A stretch of 64,000 bases of DNA, from the NCBI GenBank assembly GCA_035546295.1, contig DATKBT010000020.1, positions 45,233 to 109,232 of the forward strand, given 5' to 3'. The notes below the pieces were generated by a model. That model worked only from the letters and a program-made list of their open reading frames with translations. It made no database searches and was not told the DNA's origin. This document shows positions 27,037 to 36,091 of the stretch, one piece after another. Positions within the stretch are counted from its first letter, which is position 1. Each line of letters starts with the position of its first letter. Source of the DNA: DATKBT01 sp035546295 (lineage in GTDB: Bacteria; Acidobacteriota; Thermoanaerobaculia; Multivoradales; Multivoraceae). The translations under genes were made by a program, and so were the position numbers.

Positions 27037-27981
27037 TCACCGGAAGATCGCGTCGACCCCCATCGCCGTCTCCTCGGCGAAGTCGGGCGTGACCCGCCGC
27101 GACAGCGGACGCAGGACGGGGTAGCACAGCCCGAGCAGGCGCAGCGTCACCAGCCGATCGAAGACGCGGTAACCGCGACGGCGTCGGAGCAGCAGCCCGA
27201 GGAGTCGGCGAATCATGGCCGAGCTGATGCGCAGCGGGCGGAAGTCCAGGTGGACGTGGTAGTGGCCGGCGTGCTTCCGGACGTAGGCGTCGCGCAGGCG
27301 CACCAGCTCGTCGCGCAGCTCCTCGCGGTACTCGTCGAAGTAGTAGCGCCGGGCCGCTGAGAGGATCTCGAAGGTGTCGAGCTGGAACTCGAGGTCGGCG
27401 CGCGGGGCTCCGGCGGCGCCGGCCAGCTCGATCATCGCCCGGATCTTGGGCAGCGCGCGCTCGCCCTCGACGATCCTGGACGCGCCGTCGGGCACCAGGG
27501 CGCGCAGCACCTTGCGCATGCCGGTGAGCGCCCGCTCCAGCCAGGCCGCGATGCGTCGCGTGCTGCGCCGCCCCAGCTCGCGCTCGAGCTCTGGGGTAAA
27601 GAACATCACGTCGCTGGTGAGGAAGACGCCGAGCCCGGCCTCGCGAGCGATCTCGAAGAGCTTCGCCCACTCGCTCCGGTAGCGCTCGATGAGCCGGCGG
27701 CGCTCGGAGGAGTATCCCGGCCAGCGGGCGAGGTGGGCGACGTCGTCGAGGGTGATCGCGTTGTAGCCGAGCGCCGCCACCTGCGAGCAGAGGGCGGCGA
27801 AGTCGCGCCGGATCTCGGCCATTCTCTCCGCATCGAGCTCGCCGTCCTTCTCCAGGTCGGCGAACGGGATCTTCGACCAGTTGATCCGCCCCTTCGCGTA
27901 GCGGAAGAAGGGGCCGATGCCGTCGATCAGGAACAGATCCATGGCTGCAATCGCCGAGCCCGAGCGCGTCGAGACGCTCAT
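27037..27981 (-). CDS. Conserved-looking hypothetical protein, possible TIM-barrel hydrolase
   Basis: The 314-residue protein starts at an ATG at 27981; an internal ATG at 27942 (before DLFLIDGIGPFFRYAKG) is possible, and neither has a clear ribosome-binding site. There is no signal peptide. Segments ALGYNAITLDDVAHLARWPG and REAGLGVFLTSDVMFFTPE look like consecutive beta-alpha units of a TIM barrel in glycoside hydrolases, where such turns carry acidic residues. The C-terminal half is rich in Arg and helical. I do not recognise the family. It is convergent with the PHP-GT4 gene, and a role with carbohydrate or lipid-linked sugar would fit, but this is conjecture. Confidence 0.6.
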   Translation of the reverse strand: MSVSTRSGSAIAAMDLFLIDGIGPFFRYAKGRINWSKIPFADLEKDGELDAERMAEIRRDFAALCSQVAALGYNAITLDDVAHLARWPGYSSERRRLIERYRSEWAKLFEIAREAGLGVFLTSDVMFFTPELERELGRRSTRRIAAWLERALTGMRKVLRALVPDGASRIVEGERALPKIRAMIELAGAAGAPRADLEFQLDTFEILSAARRYYFDEYREELRDELVRLRDAYVRKHAGHYHVHLDFRPLRISSAMIRRLLGLLLRRRRGYRVFDRLVTLRLLGLCYPVLRPLSRRVTPDFAEETAMGVDAIFR

Positions 27982-28458
27982 GAAGGGGGCGAGAGGTTAG
28001 CGTGAAGGTCCGTTGGCAGAATGAAGACCGGACTCCGCAACGTCGCGGACGGAGCTCCGCGCTCTCCGAGAGGACTCCGAAGGCCGCGACGCGGCGAGGG
28101 AGCTCGGCAGCGCGCGCCCTTCCTCCGATCCGCAGGACTATGCGCGTGCGCCCGGTCTGCCGGGCACGGGCTGCCGAGAGAGGGATCCACGCCGGAGTTC
28201 GGGGACAGGTACCGATCTCGAGATCGGTGGGCACGCTGGGGCTCCCGAGAGAGGCGTCGAGGCCGCGACGCCAGGGTGAGGACGTGGAATGGGAAACGAT
28301 GCCGTCGCGGTTTCTCTGATTGGATCGGCTGCGAAGGAGGCAGCCGGCACGAGCTTTCCGGCTCACGGCGACGTCGGGAACGCCTCCGCGCCTCAGGCGT
28401 TGGCTCGACGCACTGCCGCCGACCGGAGCCTCACCCGCACAGAGCAAGCGAGGTCGCC
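27982..28458 (+). other. Intergenic region upstream of the TPR gene
   Basis: This 477-bp stretch has no convincing gene in any frame. It carries one REP-like palindrome (28201-28228) and otherwise shows no recognisable promoter or terminator. Confidence 0.5.
28201..28228. repeat. REP-like element, copy 1
   Basis: The 18-bp core GGGGACAGGTACCGATCT (28201-28218) runs into a perfect palindrome (28211-28228, ACCGATCTCGAGATCGGT). The same core recurs at 31662, 36015, 36049 and 53184. Confidence 0.75.
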
Positions 28459-29184
28459 ATGATGCGTAGACGCCCCTTCGACACCCTCCCCGTGTTCGCG
28501 TTCACTCTCGTTTGGTGCGCGGCTGCGGTGCACGCGGACCTCCCAGAGGTCGACCAGAAGATCCTCGAGCACAACGCGGCGCAGGCCCGCGCGGCGCTCG
28601 CCGGCGCCGGCGGTTCGGAGGCCGAGCGGCTGTCTGCCGAGGGGCGGATCCTGGCGCTCGAGAAGAAGTACGGCGAGGCCGAAGCCAAGCTCCGGCGGGC
28701 CGCCGAGCTCGCCGGTGCCGATCCCGCCGTCTGGAACCACCTCGGCGAGGTGCTCGAGCGCGCCGGCAACGGGGCCGGCGCGCGCGACGCCTTCCAGAGG
28801 GCGGCCGATCTCGCGCGCCAGCGCGTCGAGGGCGGCGGCGCCGACGCGCACTACCAGCTCGGACGGGCGCTGTCGGGGCTGCGCAGCTTCGACGGCGCCG
28901 TCGAGCACCTGCGCCAGGCCCAGGCCGGCGCGCCGCTCGCCACCTATCAGCTCGGCGTCACGCGCGCTGCACAGGAGAGCTGGCAGGAGGCGGTGGACCT
29001 GCTGACCCAGGCGATCGGCGCCAACTCCGGGATCGCCTACGCCTACTACTACCGCGGGCTCGCGGCGAGCAAGGTCGGCCGCAAGGACCTGCTGATCAAC
29101 GACCTCGACCGCTTCCTCCAGCTCGCGCCGGATGCCCCCGAGGCCCCTCGAGTCCGGCGGATGCTGCAGTCGGCGCGGCGCTGA
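28459..29184 (+). CDS. Secreted TPR-repeat protein
   Basis: The 241-residue protein starts at the ATG at 28459 with GAGG 5 nt upstream. Residues 1-25 form a signal peptide (FAFTLVWCAAAVHA). Four to five TPR units follow, for example EKKYGEAEAKLRRAAELAGAD, AVWNHLGEVLERAGNGAGAR, HYQLGRALSGLRSFDGAVEH and AYYYRGLAASKVGRKDLL. These helical repeats bind peptide partners. The protein has no enzymatic domain and would act in the periplasm. It stands alone; the next gene is on the opposite strand. Confidence 0.8.
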   Translation: MMRRRPFDTLPVFAFTLVWCAAAVHADLPEVDQKILEHNAAQARAALAGAGGSEAERLSAEGRILALEKKYGEAEAKLRRAAELAGADPAVWNHLGEVLERAGNGAGARDAFQRAADLARQRVEGGGADAHYQLGRALSGLRSFDGAVEHLRQAQAGAPLATYQLGVTRAAQESWQEAVDLLTQAIGANSGIAYAYYYRGLAASKVGRKDLLINDLDRFLQLAPDAPEAPRVRRMLQSARR

Positions 29185-29472
29185 CAGCGCTCCTCTACCC
29201 CATCGTCTACCCAACGCCAGATCGTCATCGCCCGATCGTCGTAGCGGCCGAGCTCCTGCTCGGGCGACGGTCGTGGATGTCGCCTGACGGTCGACCGGGA
29301 GGCCGGCGCGCAGAGGCCAGGATCACGGCGATCCGCCGGCCGAGACGCCGGCCGCGGTCACAGAGGCCTGCTCTGCTGGGCACGGACCGGGTGGCTTCCG
29401 GAACCGATGCGGATCTGGATCCTGAGGTGACAGCCGCTGCCGAGGGGCCGGCCGCTGGCAGCGGGGGCCTGC

Positions 29473-32400
29473 TCAGAACACGTGCCCGAACCCGAAGTAG
29501 ACCCATAGCTTCTTCTCTCCCTCCCGCCGGTCGAGCGGCGCGGCGAGGTCGAGGCGCAGCAGACCGATCGGCGACTGCCAGCGCGCGCCGGCGCCGACCC
29601 CCACCAACAGGTCGTCGCCGAAGCCGTCGACCGACTCCCACACGTTGCCGGCGTCGATGAACAGCACGCCGCCGAAGTCCCCAGCGATCGGGAAACGCAG
29701 CTCCTGGTTGACGACGAAAAGCGCCTCGCCGCCGAGCGCGCGCTCGAAGTCGCCCAGGCTCTCGAACGGACCGATCCCTTCGCGCGGGTAGCCGCGCACC
29801 GAGAATGCGCCGCCAGCGAAGAACCGCTCCGCCCGCACTAGATCCTGGTCGAAGGCGTCGGCGACGCCGACCCGGTAGAGCTGCGCCCAGTCGACGGTGC
29901 GCCCCGCGACTCGCAAGGGCGAGCTGACGAGACCGACTTGACCGAACAGGCGCACGAACCGGAGCTGTCCGCCGATCGCGTCGTCGGAGCCGCTCAGATC
30001 GATGCTCGCCCAGAGGCCGCGTGATGCGCGCTGGAACGGGTCCTGGACGCCGCGATAGAGGTACTGGACGCCGAGGACGGGGAAGCGCAGGGTCTCCTCG
30101 AAGGGACCGAAGAACGGATCGTCGAACGAGAACGTCTCCTCGCGGAAGCGGGCGTAGGCGCCGGCCCGCGACCGAGCGCCCAGCGGGCGCGAGAGCTGAA
30201 GACCGCTGTCGAACGAGTCGATGCGGGTCTCGAGCTCCTCCCCCTCGTCGAGGATCTCCTCGGCGACCTGCGCGAAGCCCTCGAGCGTGAGTCGGCTGCC
30301 GGCGAGCCGCGGCGACGCGAACCATAGCCGTGCGCGCTGGTCGTCCGAGCGGTGGAGGAGGCGGGCGCCGAGCTGCAGGCCCCAGCCTGCAACGTTCCGG
30401 TCGACCGCGTCGACCACCACGCCGAGCCCCACGTCGGTTTCGTAGCGCAGCCCGTAGCCGAGCTGGAAGCGCGGCGCCTCCTCGACCTCGATACCGAGCT
30501 GCGCGCGTGCGGGATCGCTTCCCTCGCCGCGCTGCGGGGCGACCGCGACACTGGTGAACAGACCGCTCTCGAACAGAGCGGCGCGCGCCTCGTCCAGCTC
30601 GGGCTCGCCGAGCAGGTCGCCCGGCGACGATCCCACCAGCCGTCGCACCAGCGCCGGGCTGGTGGCGCCGAGGCCGGCGACTTCGACCTCGCCGAGCCGG
30701 TAGCGCTCGCCCGGCGCCACCTCGAAGGTCACGTCCGCTTCGCGCTCGGCGATCCGCTCGACCTCGATCGCGACGCGTGCGTCGAGGCGGCCGGAGGCTC
30801 GCAGGTCCTCCTCGAGCGCGAACGCCGCATCCGCGATCAGATCGCCGCTCAGTGCGACCCCGGCGTCGAGCAGCGGCGGCGCCTGGTCCTCCGGAGCGCC
30901 CCGCATCGAGACCTGCGAGACCCGGACCAACGGTCCGGTGTCGAGCTCGACGACCAGCCGCTCGCCGTCGTCCGCCAGCGAGCGCCCAACGATCGTCGCA
31001 TCGAGGTAGCCGAGCGCCGTCAGCGCCTGGCGCACCGACGCGTCGGCGGCCGGACGGCCGATCGCCAACTCGACCCGCGAGCGAGTCCCCGCGAAGGCGG
31101 CGTCGAGGCGCGCGACGGCCTCCTCGGCGATCGCTTCCTCACCGAGGCCCCGCCACTCGATTCGATCGAGCGCGACCCGTCGCCCGCCGACCGCTTCGAC
31201 GATGACGGCGCGCGTCGCGTCGGGCGCGACGCGCGCCGTGGCGGTGGGATCGAGGAAGCCCTGGCCGCGGAGCACCGCCTCGGTCGCGCGCGCCATCTCT
31301 TCGAGCGCCGCGGGCTCGTAGGAGTCGGATCGGTAGAGCATCGCGATCGCAGCGCGCGAGCGCGCGGGTAGCGGATCGCCGATGAAGGCGACCTGGGCGC
31401 GCGGTCCCGGCTCGATCTCGACCAGCAGGTCGACGGCGCCGCGACGTGCGGCGCGGGTTGTGACCATCACCCTGGGATCCGAGAATCCCTGGCGCACGAG
31501 CGCGTCGATCGCCTCGATCTCGGTGTCGAACAGCGCGCCGTCGTAGACGCGATCACCCGGACGCAGCGCGATCGCGCGCCGCACTGCCGCCTCGCCCACC
31601 TCTCCCGGAGGTCCCCCTCCGGCGCCCGTCCCGCCCGCAGTGGCTCCCTCCGCAGCCCGGGAGATCGGGGACAGGTACCGATCTGTTCGGTACCTGTCCC
31701 CGATCTCGATGCCCGCGATCTCGATGCGCAGACGCCGCAGCCGCGGCTCCTCGTCGGGATCGCCGCCGCCGCCTAGCTCGAGCGACTGCTGCACCGTCAC
31801 CCCCTCGTTGCCGGCCTCGTTGGTGAAAGCCTGACCGACCATCCGCGGCGCTCGCGGCACCTCGCGCGCGTCGAGCAGGTAGGTCCGCTGCTCGGCCTGA
31901 CGCAGGTTGAGCGCGAGCCCGAGCGTGAGGTAGCGGTTGAGGTCGCGCCCGATGGTCAGGCGCGCGTCGGGGTCGGATTCGTTGAGCAGCCCGATCGGCC
32001 GCAGCGACACCCGCACCGATTCCCCCAGCCCGCGCCCGAGGCCCGCGGCGAGCCGGCCGCCGAAGTATTCGGCGAAGCCGGCCGCCAGCACCTCTTCGGC
32101 GGCGGGTCCTTCGCCGGCGAGATCCCCCGCGGAGAGATCGCTGCCCGCGAATGGGTCGAGCGAGCTGCTCTCGGCCTGCATCAGCGATGGATCCTCGAGC
32201 GCGGTCGTCACGTCGAGCGCGAGCTGCGGCTCGGCTCCGGGACGCCCCGGGAAGCGGAGCAGTCCGCGATCGACGCGCGCGCGCTGACCGTAGGCGAAGA
32301 CGGTGCCCCCCGGATCGACCTCGACGGTTCCTTCGAGGACCGGCTCGGCGAGGGTGCCGCGCACCTGGATCGGGCTCCAGCGCACGCGCAGGTCGGCGAC

Positions 32401-35400
32401 GTTGTTGCGCACGCGAACGCCTCCGGCTGTGGTGACCTGGAGGTCGAGCGCCAACTGTCGCGCGAGATCGGTGGCCTCCTCGGCCTCGATGCCCCGTAGC
32501 ACCGCGAGCACCTCGCGCTCGAGGTCGACGTCGCGGCGCACCAGCCCGCGCTCGACCCGCACGGCACCGCTGAGCAGGGGGCTGCGAGCGCGGCCGGGGG
32601 CAGGCGGGCCTTCGGGGGCGTCGGCGGGCTCGAGCGGCCACTGCAGCCGCAGGTCGCCGGCGAGCTCGACGCTCAGCCCGTAGTCGAGCCGGTAGCGCAG
32701 GTCGGAGAACTCGGCGCGCAGATCGATACCGCTGTCCGGCGCGATCTCTCCGGCGAGCGTGACCGGACCCTCGTTGAGCGTCGCTGCGCCCGAGCGCAGC
32801 AGGGCTCGCCCGTCGCGGATCTCGAGCTCGAGCACCGGATCGGTGATGCGGGTGAGGTAAGGCGCGCGATACAGCACCGAGACCCCGGTGCCGTCGATGC
32901 GCACGACGCCCGTGAGCGCGTCGAGGGGCCCGGCGACCTCGGCCCGCAGGTCGAGGAGTCCGCGCGCGACGCCCCCCGCGAGGAACGGATCGAGCGCCGC
33001 GGCGGGCAGCGCCCCGCGCGCTTCGGCCCGCAGGTCTCGCACCAGATCGTCCACCGGGTCGCCGGGGCTCCATCCGGTCGCGAGCGTCGCGCTGGCGTCG
33101 ACCAGGAGCGCGTGGTCGTCGACTGCGATCGAGACGCCGCGAACGCTCAGCTCGCCGTCGCGCAGGCTCGCCTCGAGCGGTTGGGTCAGCCGCAGGGTGT
33201 GGGAGAGGGTGGCCTTCGCCGAGACCTCGCCGTCTCCAGGGTCGAGCGTCTCGACCTGGAGCCCGCCGAGCCGGAGGTTCGCATCCGCCGCGGCTGGTCG
33301 CGCGAGGTCGAGCCGGGCGTCGAGCGCCAGATCCTGGAGAGCGAAGCGCGGCAGCTCCTGCGGCAGCTCGACTGTTGGCTCCAGCGTTGTCTCCAGCGTC
33401 GTCTCCAGCATCGTCGCGAGCCCCTCGTCGGTGAGCTCCGGCACGCGTACGCGCACCTCGACCGCAGGCGCGGTCTCGTCGGGCGCCAGCGGCGGCAGGA
33501 CCCGATCGGCGAGCTCGGGCAGGCCCTCGAGTCGGCGCAGGGACCGCAGCGGCACCACGGCAGCGATCTCGCCGGCGCCGGCGCGCGTGAGCAGCTCGCG
33601 CGAATCGATGCGCATCACCCCGGCGTCGACCTCGAGGTCGAGGAGAACACGCTCGAGGCCGGAGTCGGGAGCGCTCACCTCGAGGGTGGCCGCGGCGGCA
33701 CCGAGGGGCAGGTGCGGCTCGAACCAGCCGCTGGCCGCGAGCCTGCCCGCGGGGGCGAACACTTCCAGCCGGCTCACTTCGATCCGCCGCGGTCTCCCGT
33801 CCGCTGGAGGCGATGGCCCTCCCGCTCGGGCGATTCCGCCGAGGCTCGCGTCGAGCACGACCTCGTCGATCGGCTCGACGTCGCTCGCCAGCACCAGCCC
33901 TGTGGCGCGCAGGCGCACCGAGCCGTGCGGCTCCTCGAGCGTGCCCTCGAGCACGGCGGTGCCGGACACGACTCCGGCGAGCATGTCTGCGGACACCTCG
34001 CCGTCACCGTCCGCGTCATCGGCGCCCCCCGAGCGCTGCGCCATCAGCGCCGCGAAGGGCGCGAGATCCAGGTCCACGAGCCGCAGCTCGACCTCGCCCG
34101 CGATCGGCGTGGCGACCCGGCCGCTGGCGTCGAGCTCGACCGCAGAGCCTGGAGCGGGCCTCCACTCGACCTCCGCGACCACGTCCGGCGTCCGCCACGC
34201 CCCGGCGAGCTCCACGCGGGCGGCGGCGGAGCCGCGCAGCAGGTCGCGCAGGAGCCGCCGGTCGATCGTCTCCGGGAGCTCCTCGAGCAGCTGCGGCACC
34301 CGCGCCTCCAGCGCATCGTGGAGCTCGCCCAGCTCAGGGGCGGCGACGCTGGCGCTGACCCCGAGGAGCTCGAGCTGGGCGATCTGGCTGCGCGACGGAG
34401 CCCACACCGTCCCCGTGACGCGGCGCTCCCCGGACAGCTCGGGCCACAGCTCGGCGGCCAGATCGATCGCGATCGCCCCCCCTGCGATCGCCCCGGAGCC
34501 GCTGCCGGCCGGCGGCGTCGTGGTCGCCGCGCGCAGCGTGATCCAGCGCTCGCCCTCCTGTTCCAGCTCGCCGCGCAGCGTCGCGCGCAGCCCGCCGGTC
34601 CCTCCCGAGTCCGACCCCTCGAGCAGGTCCGAAGCCCGCGCCGTGGCCTCGCCCTCGAGATCGATCAGCGCGCCGGCGAGCGCGAGCTGCGAGAAGCGCT
34701 CCGCGCCCAGGAACGGTCGCAGTGTCTCGGCCGGCAGGTCGTCGGCCGCGATCTCGAGCTCGCCTTCGAGGCTCTCCCAGTCGAGGGCGCCCTGCGCGTC
34801 GACGCCGCCGCCGGTCAGACGCGCCGCAGCCTCGAGGAGCGGTCCGCGCGCACCGAGCCAGCGCAAGCGCGCGTCCCCGGCAACAGTTTCGGCGTCGTCG
34901 CTCGCGAGGTCGAGATCGACGTCCGCCTCGAGGCTGGAGCCGGCCGCGCCGAGCCGGGTGAAGAGCTCCCGCCCGAGCCACGGCTCGAGCAGCTCGCCGG
35001 GAAGGCCGGCGGCCTCCAGGCGAACGCGGCCGCGCCATCGGCGCAGATCGAGCTCGCCTTCGCCGTGAGCCCTGCCGGCGAGCTCGGGAGCCAGGCGCCC
35101 GAGATCGGCCGCGAGCCGCACCGAGGCCCGCAACGGGTCCTCGGGGCGAATTCCGAGCTCGGCGCCGGGCACTTCGAGCGCGAGGCCGTCGCCGCGCACC
35201 TCGAGCCCGTCGAGGCGCCAGGGACCCGAGGTCGGCCCCGACACCTGCTCGAGCGCGACCGTGAGCGTGCGCTCGCCGATCCGTTCACCCTCGACCTCGA
35301 GGGCGGCGCTGAGGCCGAGCTCGAGCGAGCCGTCGCGAAGCGCCCCTTCGACCTCGAGATCGCGCGCGCGCCACGAGGCGATCCAGCCTGCGGCGTCCTC

Positions 35401-35898
35401 CGGCAGCGCTCCGCCCGCGACCGCACCGCCCCGGATTCGCAGCCGCCGCACCTCGAGTGGTCCCCCGGGCTCGGGGGTGGGCGCCCGCTCAGGAAGCTCC
35501 GGCCAGAGCGTGAGGTCGAGCCGGGGCTCCACGACATCGAGCCGTTCGAGCACGAGGAGGCCGCCGAGGAGAGCGGAGCCATCGACGACGGCATTCACCG
35601 ACGCGGCGGTCGCAACGTCCCGGCCCTGGGCGTCGCGCAGGGCCAGCCGGTCGACGAGCAGACGCCGGTCGAGCAGAGAGACTCGCCAGTCGCCGGCCGA
35701 CAGCTCGAGTGAGGTGGCGTCGCGAACCCGCTCTGCGGCCAGGCGAAAGATCGCCCCGCGCACCTGCGGCAGCTCGAGGGCCAGCCGTGCCAGGAACGGC
35801 AGCGCGGCGATCACACAGATCGCGACCATCGAGCGCCGCAGCCAGCGACGCCGGCGGGACGGCTCTCGACGAATCGATTCGCTGGGCTCGTTCCTCAT
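29473..35898 (-). CDS. TamB-TamA fusion: inner-to-outer membrane lipid/protein assembly protein
   Basis: One uninterrupted frame of 2141 residues joins two proteins that are normally separate. The N-terminus has a basic stretch and one inner-membrane anchor (VAICVIAALPFLARLAL, about 27-43), then a long AsmA/TamB-like beta region. Its DUF490-type end (about residues 1000-1330) includes GGVRVRNNVADLRVRW and LTIGRDLNRYLTLGLALNL. From about residue 1385 POTRA-like units begin (RLRRLRIEIAGIEIG, RVALDRIEWRGLGEEA, LGEVEVAGLG), and from about 1808 an Omp85 barrel follows (LGYGLRYETDVGLG; the VRGYPREG motif near residue 2034; last residues FGFGHVF). A REP palindrome is inserted in frame at residues 1398-1412. 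The fusion would span the whole periplasm. TamAB-type proteins move lipids or help insert proteins into the outer membrane. Confidence 0.85.
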   Translation of the reverse strand: MRNEPSESIRREPSRRRRWLRRSMVAICVIAALPFLARLALELPQVRGAIFRLAAERVRDATSLELSAGDWRVSLLDRRLLVDRLALRDAQGRDVATAASVNAVVDGSALLGGLLVLERLDVVEPRLDLTLWPELPERAPTPEPGGPLEVRRLRIRGGAVAGGALPEDAAGWIASWRARDLEVEGALRDGSLELGLSAALEVEGERIGERTLTVALEQVSGPTSGPWRLDGLEVRGDGLALEVPGAELGIRPEDPLRASVRLAADLGRLAPELAGRAHGEGELDLRRWRGRVRLEAAGLPGELLEPWLGRELFTRLGAAGSSLEADVDLDLASDDAETVAGDARLRWLGARGPLLEAAARLTGGGVDAQGALDWESLEGELEIAADDLPAETLRPFLGAERFSQLALAGALIDLEGEATARASDLLEGSDSGGTGGLRATLRGELEQEGERWITLRAATTTPPAGSGSGAIAGGAIAIDLAAELWPELSGERRVTGTVWAPSRSQIAQLELLGVSASVAAPELGELHDALEARVPQLLEELPETIDRRLLRDLLRGSAAARVELAGAWRTPDVVAEVEWRPAPGSAVELDASGRVATPIAGEVELRLVDLDLAPFAALMAQRSGGADDADGDGEVSADMLAGVVSGTAVLEGTLEEPHGSVRLRATGLVLASDVEPIDEVVLDASLGGIARAGGPSPPADGRPRRIEVSRLEVFAPAGRLAASGWFEPHLPLGAAAATLEVSAPDSGLERVLLDLEVDAGVMRIDSRELLTRAGAGEIAAVVPLRSLRRLEGLPELADRVLPPLAPDETAPAVEVRVRVPELTDEGLATMLETTLETTLEPTVELPQELPRFALQDLALDARLDLARPAAADANLRLGGLQVETLDPGDGEVSAKATLSHTLRLTQPLEASLRDGELSVRGVSIAVDDHALLVDASATLATGWSPGDPVDDLVRDLRAEARGALPAAALDPFLAGGVARGLLDLRAEVAGPLDALTGVVRIDGTGVSVLYRAPYLTRITDPVLELEIRDGRALLRSGAATLNEGPVTLAGEIAPDSGIDLRAEFSDLRYRLDYGLSVELAGDLRLQWPLEPADAPEGPPAPGRARSPLLSGAVRVERGLVRRDVDLEREVLAVLRGIEAEEATDLARQLALDLQVTTAGGVRVRNNVADLRVRWSPIQVRGTLAEPVLEGTVEVDPGGTVFAYGQRARVDRGLLRFPGRPGAEPQLALDVTTALEDPSLMQAESSSLDPFAGSDLSAGDLAGEGPAAEEVLAAGFAEYFGGRLAAGLGRGLGESVRVSLRPIGLLNESDPDARLTIGRDLNRYLTLGLALNLRQAEQRTYLLDAREVPRAPRMVGQAFTNEAGNEGVTVQQSLELGGGGDPDEEPRLRRLRIEIAGIEIGDRYRTDRYLSPISRAAEGATAGGTGAGGGPPGEVGEAAVRRAIALRPGDRVYDGALFDTEIEAIDALVRQGFSDPRVMVTTRAARRGAVDLLVEIEPGPRAQVAFIGDPLPARSRAAIAMLYRSDSYEPAALEEMARATEAVLRGQGFLDPTATARVAPDATRAVIVEAVGGRRVALDRIEWRGLGEEAIAEEAVARLDAAFAGTRSRVELAIGRPAADASVRQALTALGYLDATIVGRSLADDGERLVVELDTGPLVRVSQVSMRGAPEDQAPPLLDAGVALSGDLIADAAFALEEDLRASGRLDARVAIEVERIAEREADVTFEVAPGERYRLGEVEVAGLGATSPALVRRLVGSSPGDLLGEPELDEARAALFESGLFTSVAVAPQRGEGSDPARAQLGIEVEEAPRFQLGYGLRYETDVGLGVVVDAVDRNVAGWGLQLGARLLHRSDDQRARLWFASPRLAGSRLTLEGFAQVAEEILDEGEELETRIDSFDSGLQLSRPLGARSRAGAYARFREETFSFDDPFFGPFEETLRFPVLGVQYLYRGVQDPFQRASRGLWASIDLSGSDDAIGGQLRFVRLFGQVGLVSSPLRVAGRTVDWAQLYRVGVADAFDQDLVRAERFFAGGAFSVRGYPREGIGPFESLGDFERALGGEALFVVNQELRFPIAGDFGGVLFIDAGNVWESVDGFGDDLLVGVGAGARWQSPIGLLRLDLAAPLDRREGEKKLWVYFGFGHVF
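31662..31706. repeat. REP-like palindrome inside the TamB-TamA gene
   Basis: Two 20-bp arms (31662-31681 and 31687-31706) are perfect inverted copies with a 5-base loop. The element is 45 bp, a multiple of three, so the coding frame is kept and it adds 15 residues (roughly IGDRYRTDRYLSPIS) at the first POTRA unit. Confidence 0.88.
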
Positions 35899-36014
35899 CT
35901 GAGCTCGCGCGCTGGCGGCGCACCCGACGCCAGCCTATCCGCTCCCTTCGACTGCTTTCGAGACCCCCGAACCGCCGTGCCTGGTTCGACCTCGGTGCAG
36001 CGCGAGTCGCCGGC

Positions 36015-36073
36015 GGCAGTTCGGGAACAGGTACCTATCTATCGGACCAGCAGTTCGGGGACAGGTACCTATC
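36015..36073. repeat. REP-like elements, direct pair
   Basis: Two near-identical 25-bp copies (36015-36039 and 36049-36073) start GCAGTTCGGG and end GGTACCTATCT, differing at one base. They lie in the gap between the TamB-TamA gene and the symporter. Confidence 0.82.
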
Positions 36074-36091
36074 TCCGCGGCTGGTTCGCCT

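Noticed and set aside
33112..35712. 866-residue plus-strand frame inside the TamB-TamA gene
   Set aside because: The sequence is Arg/Gly/Glu rich with no motif, and the minus-strand frame shows clear TamB features.
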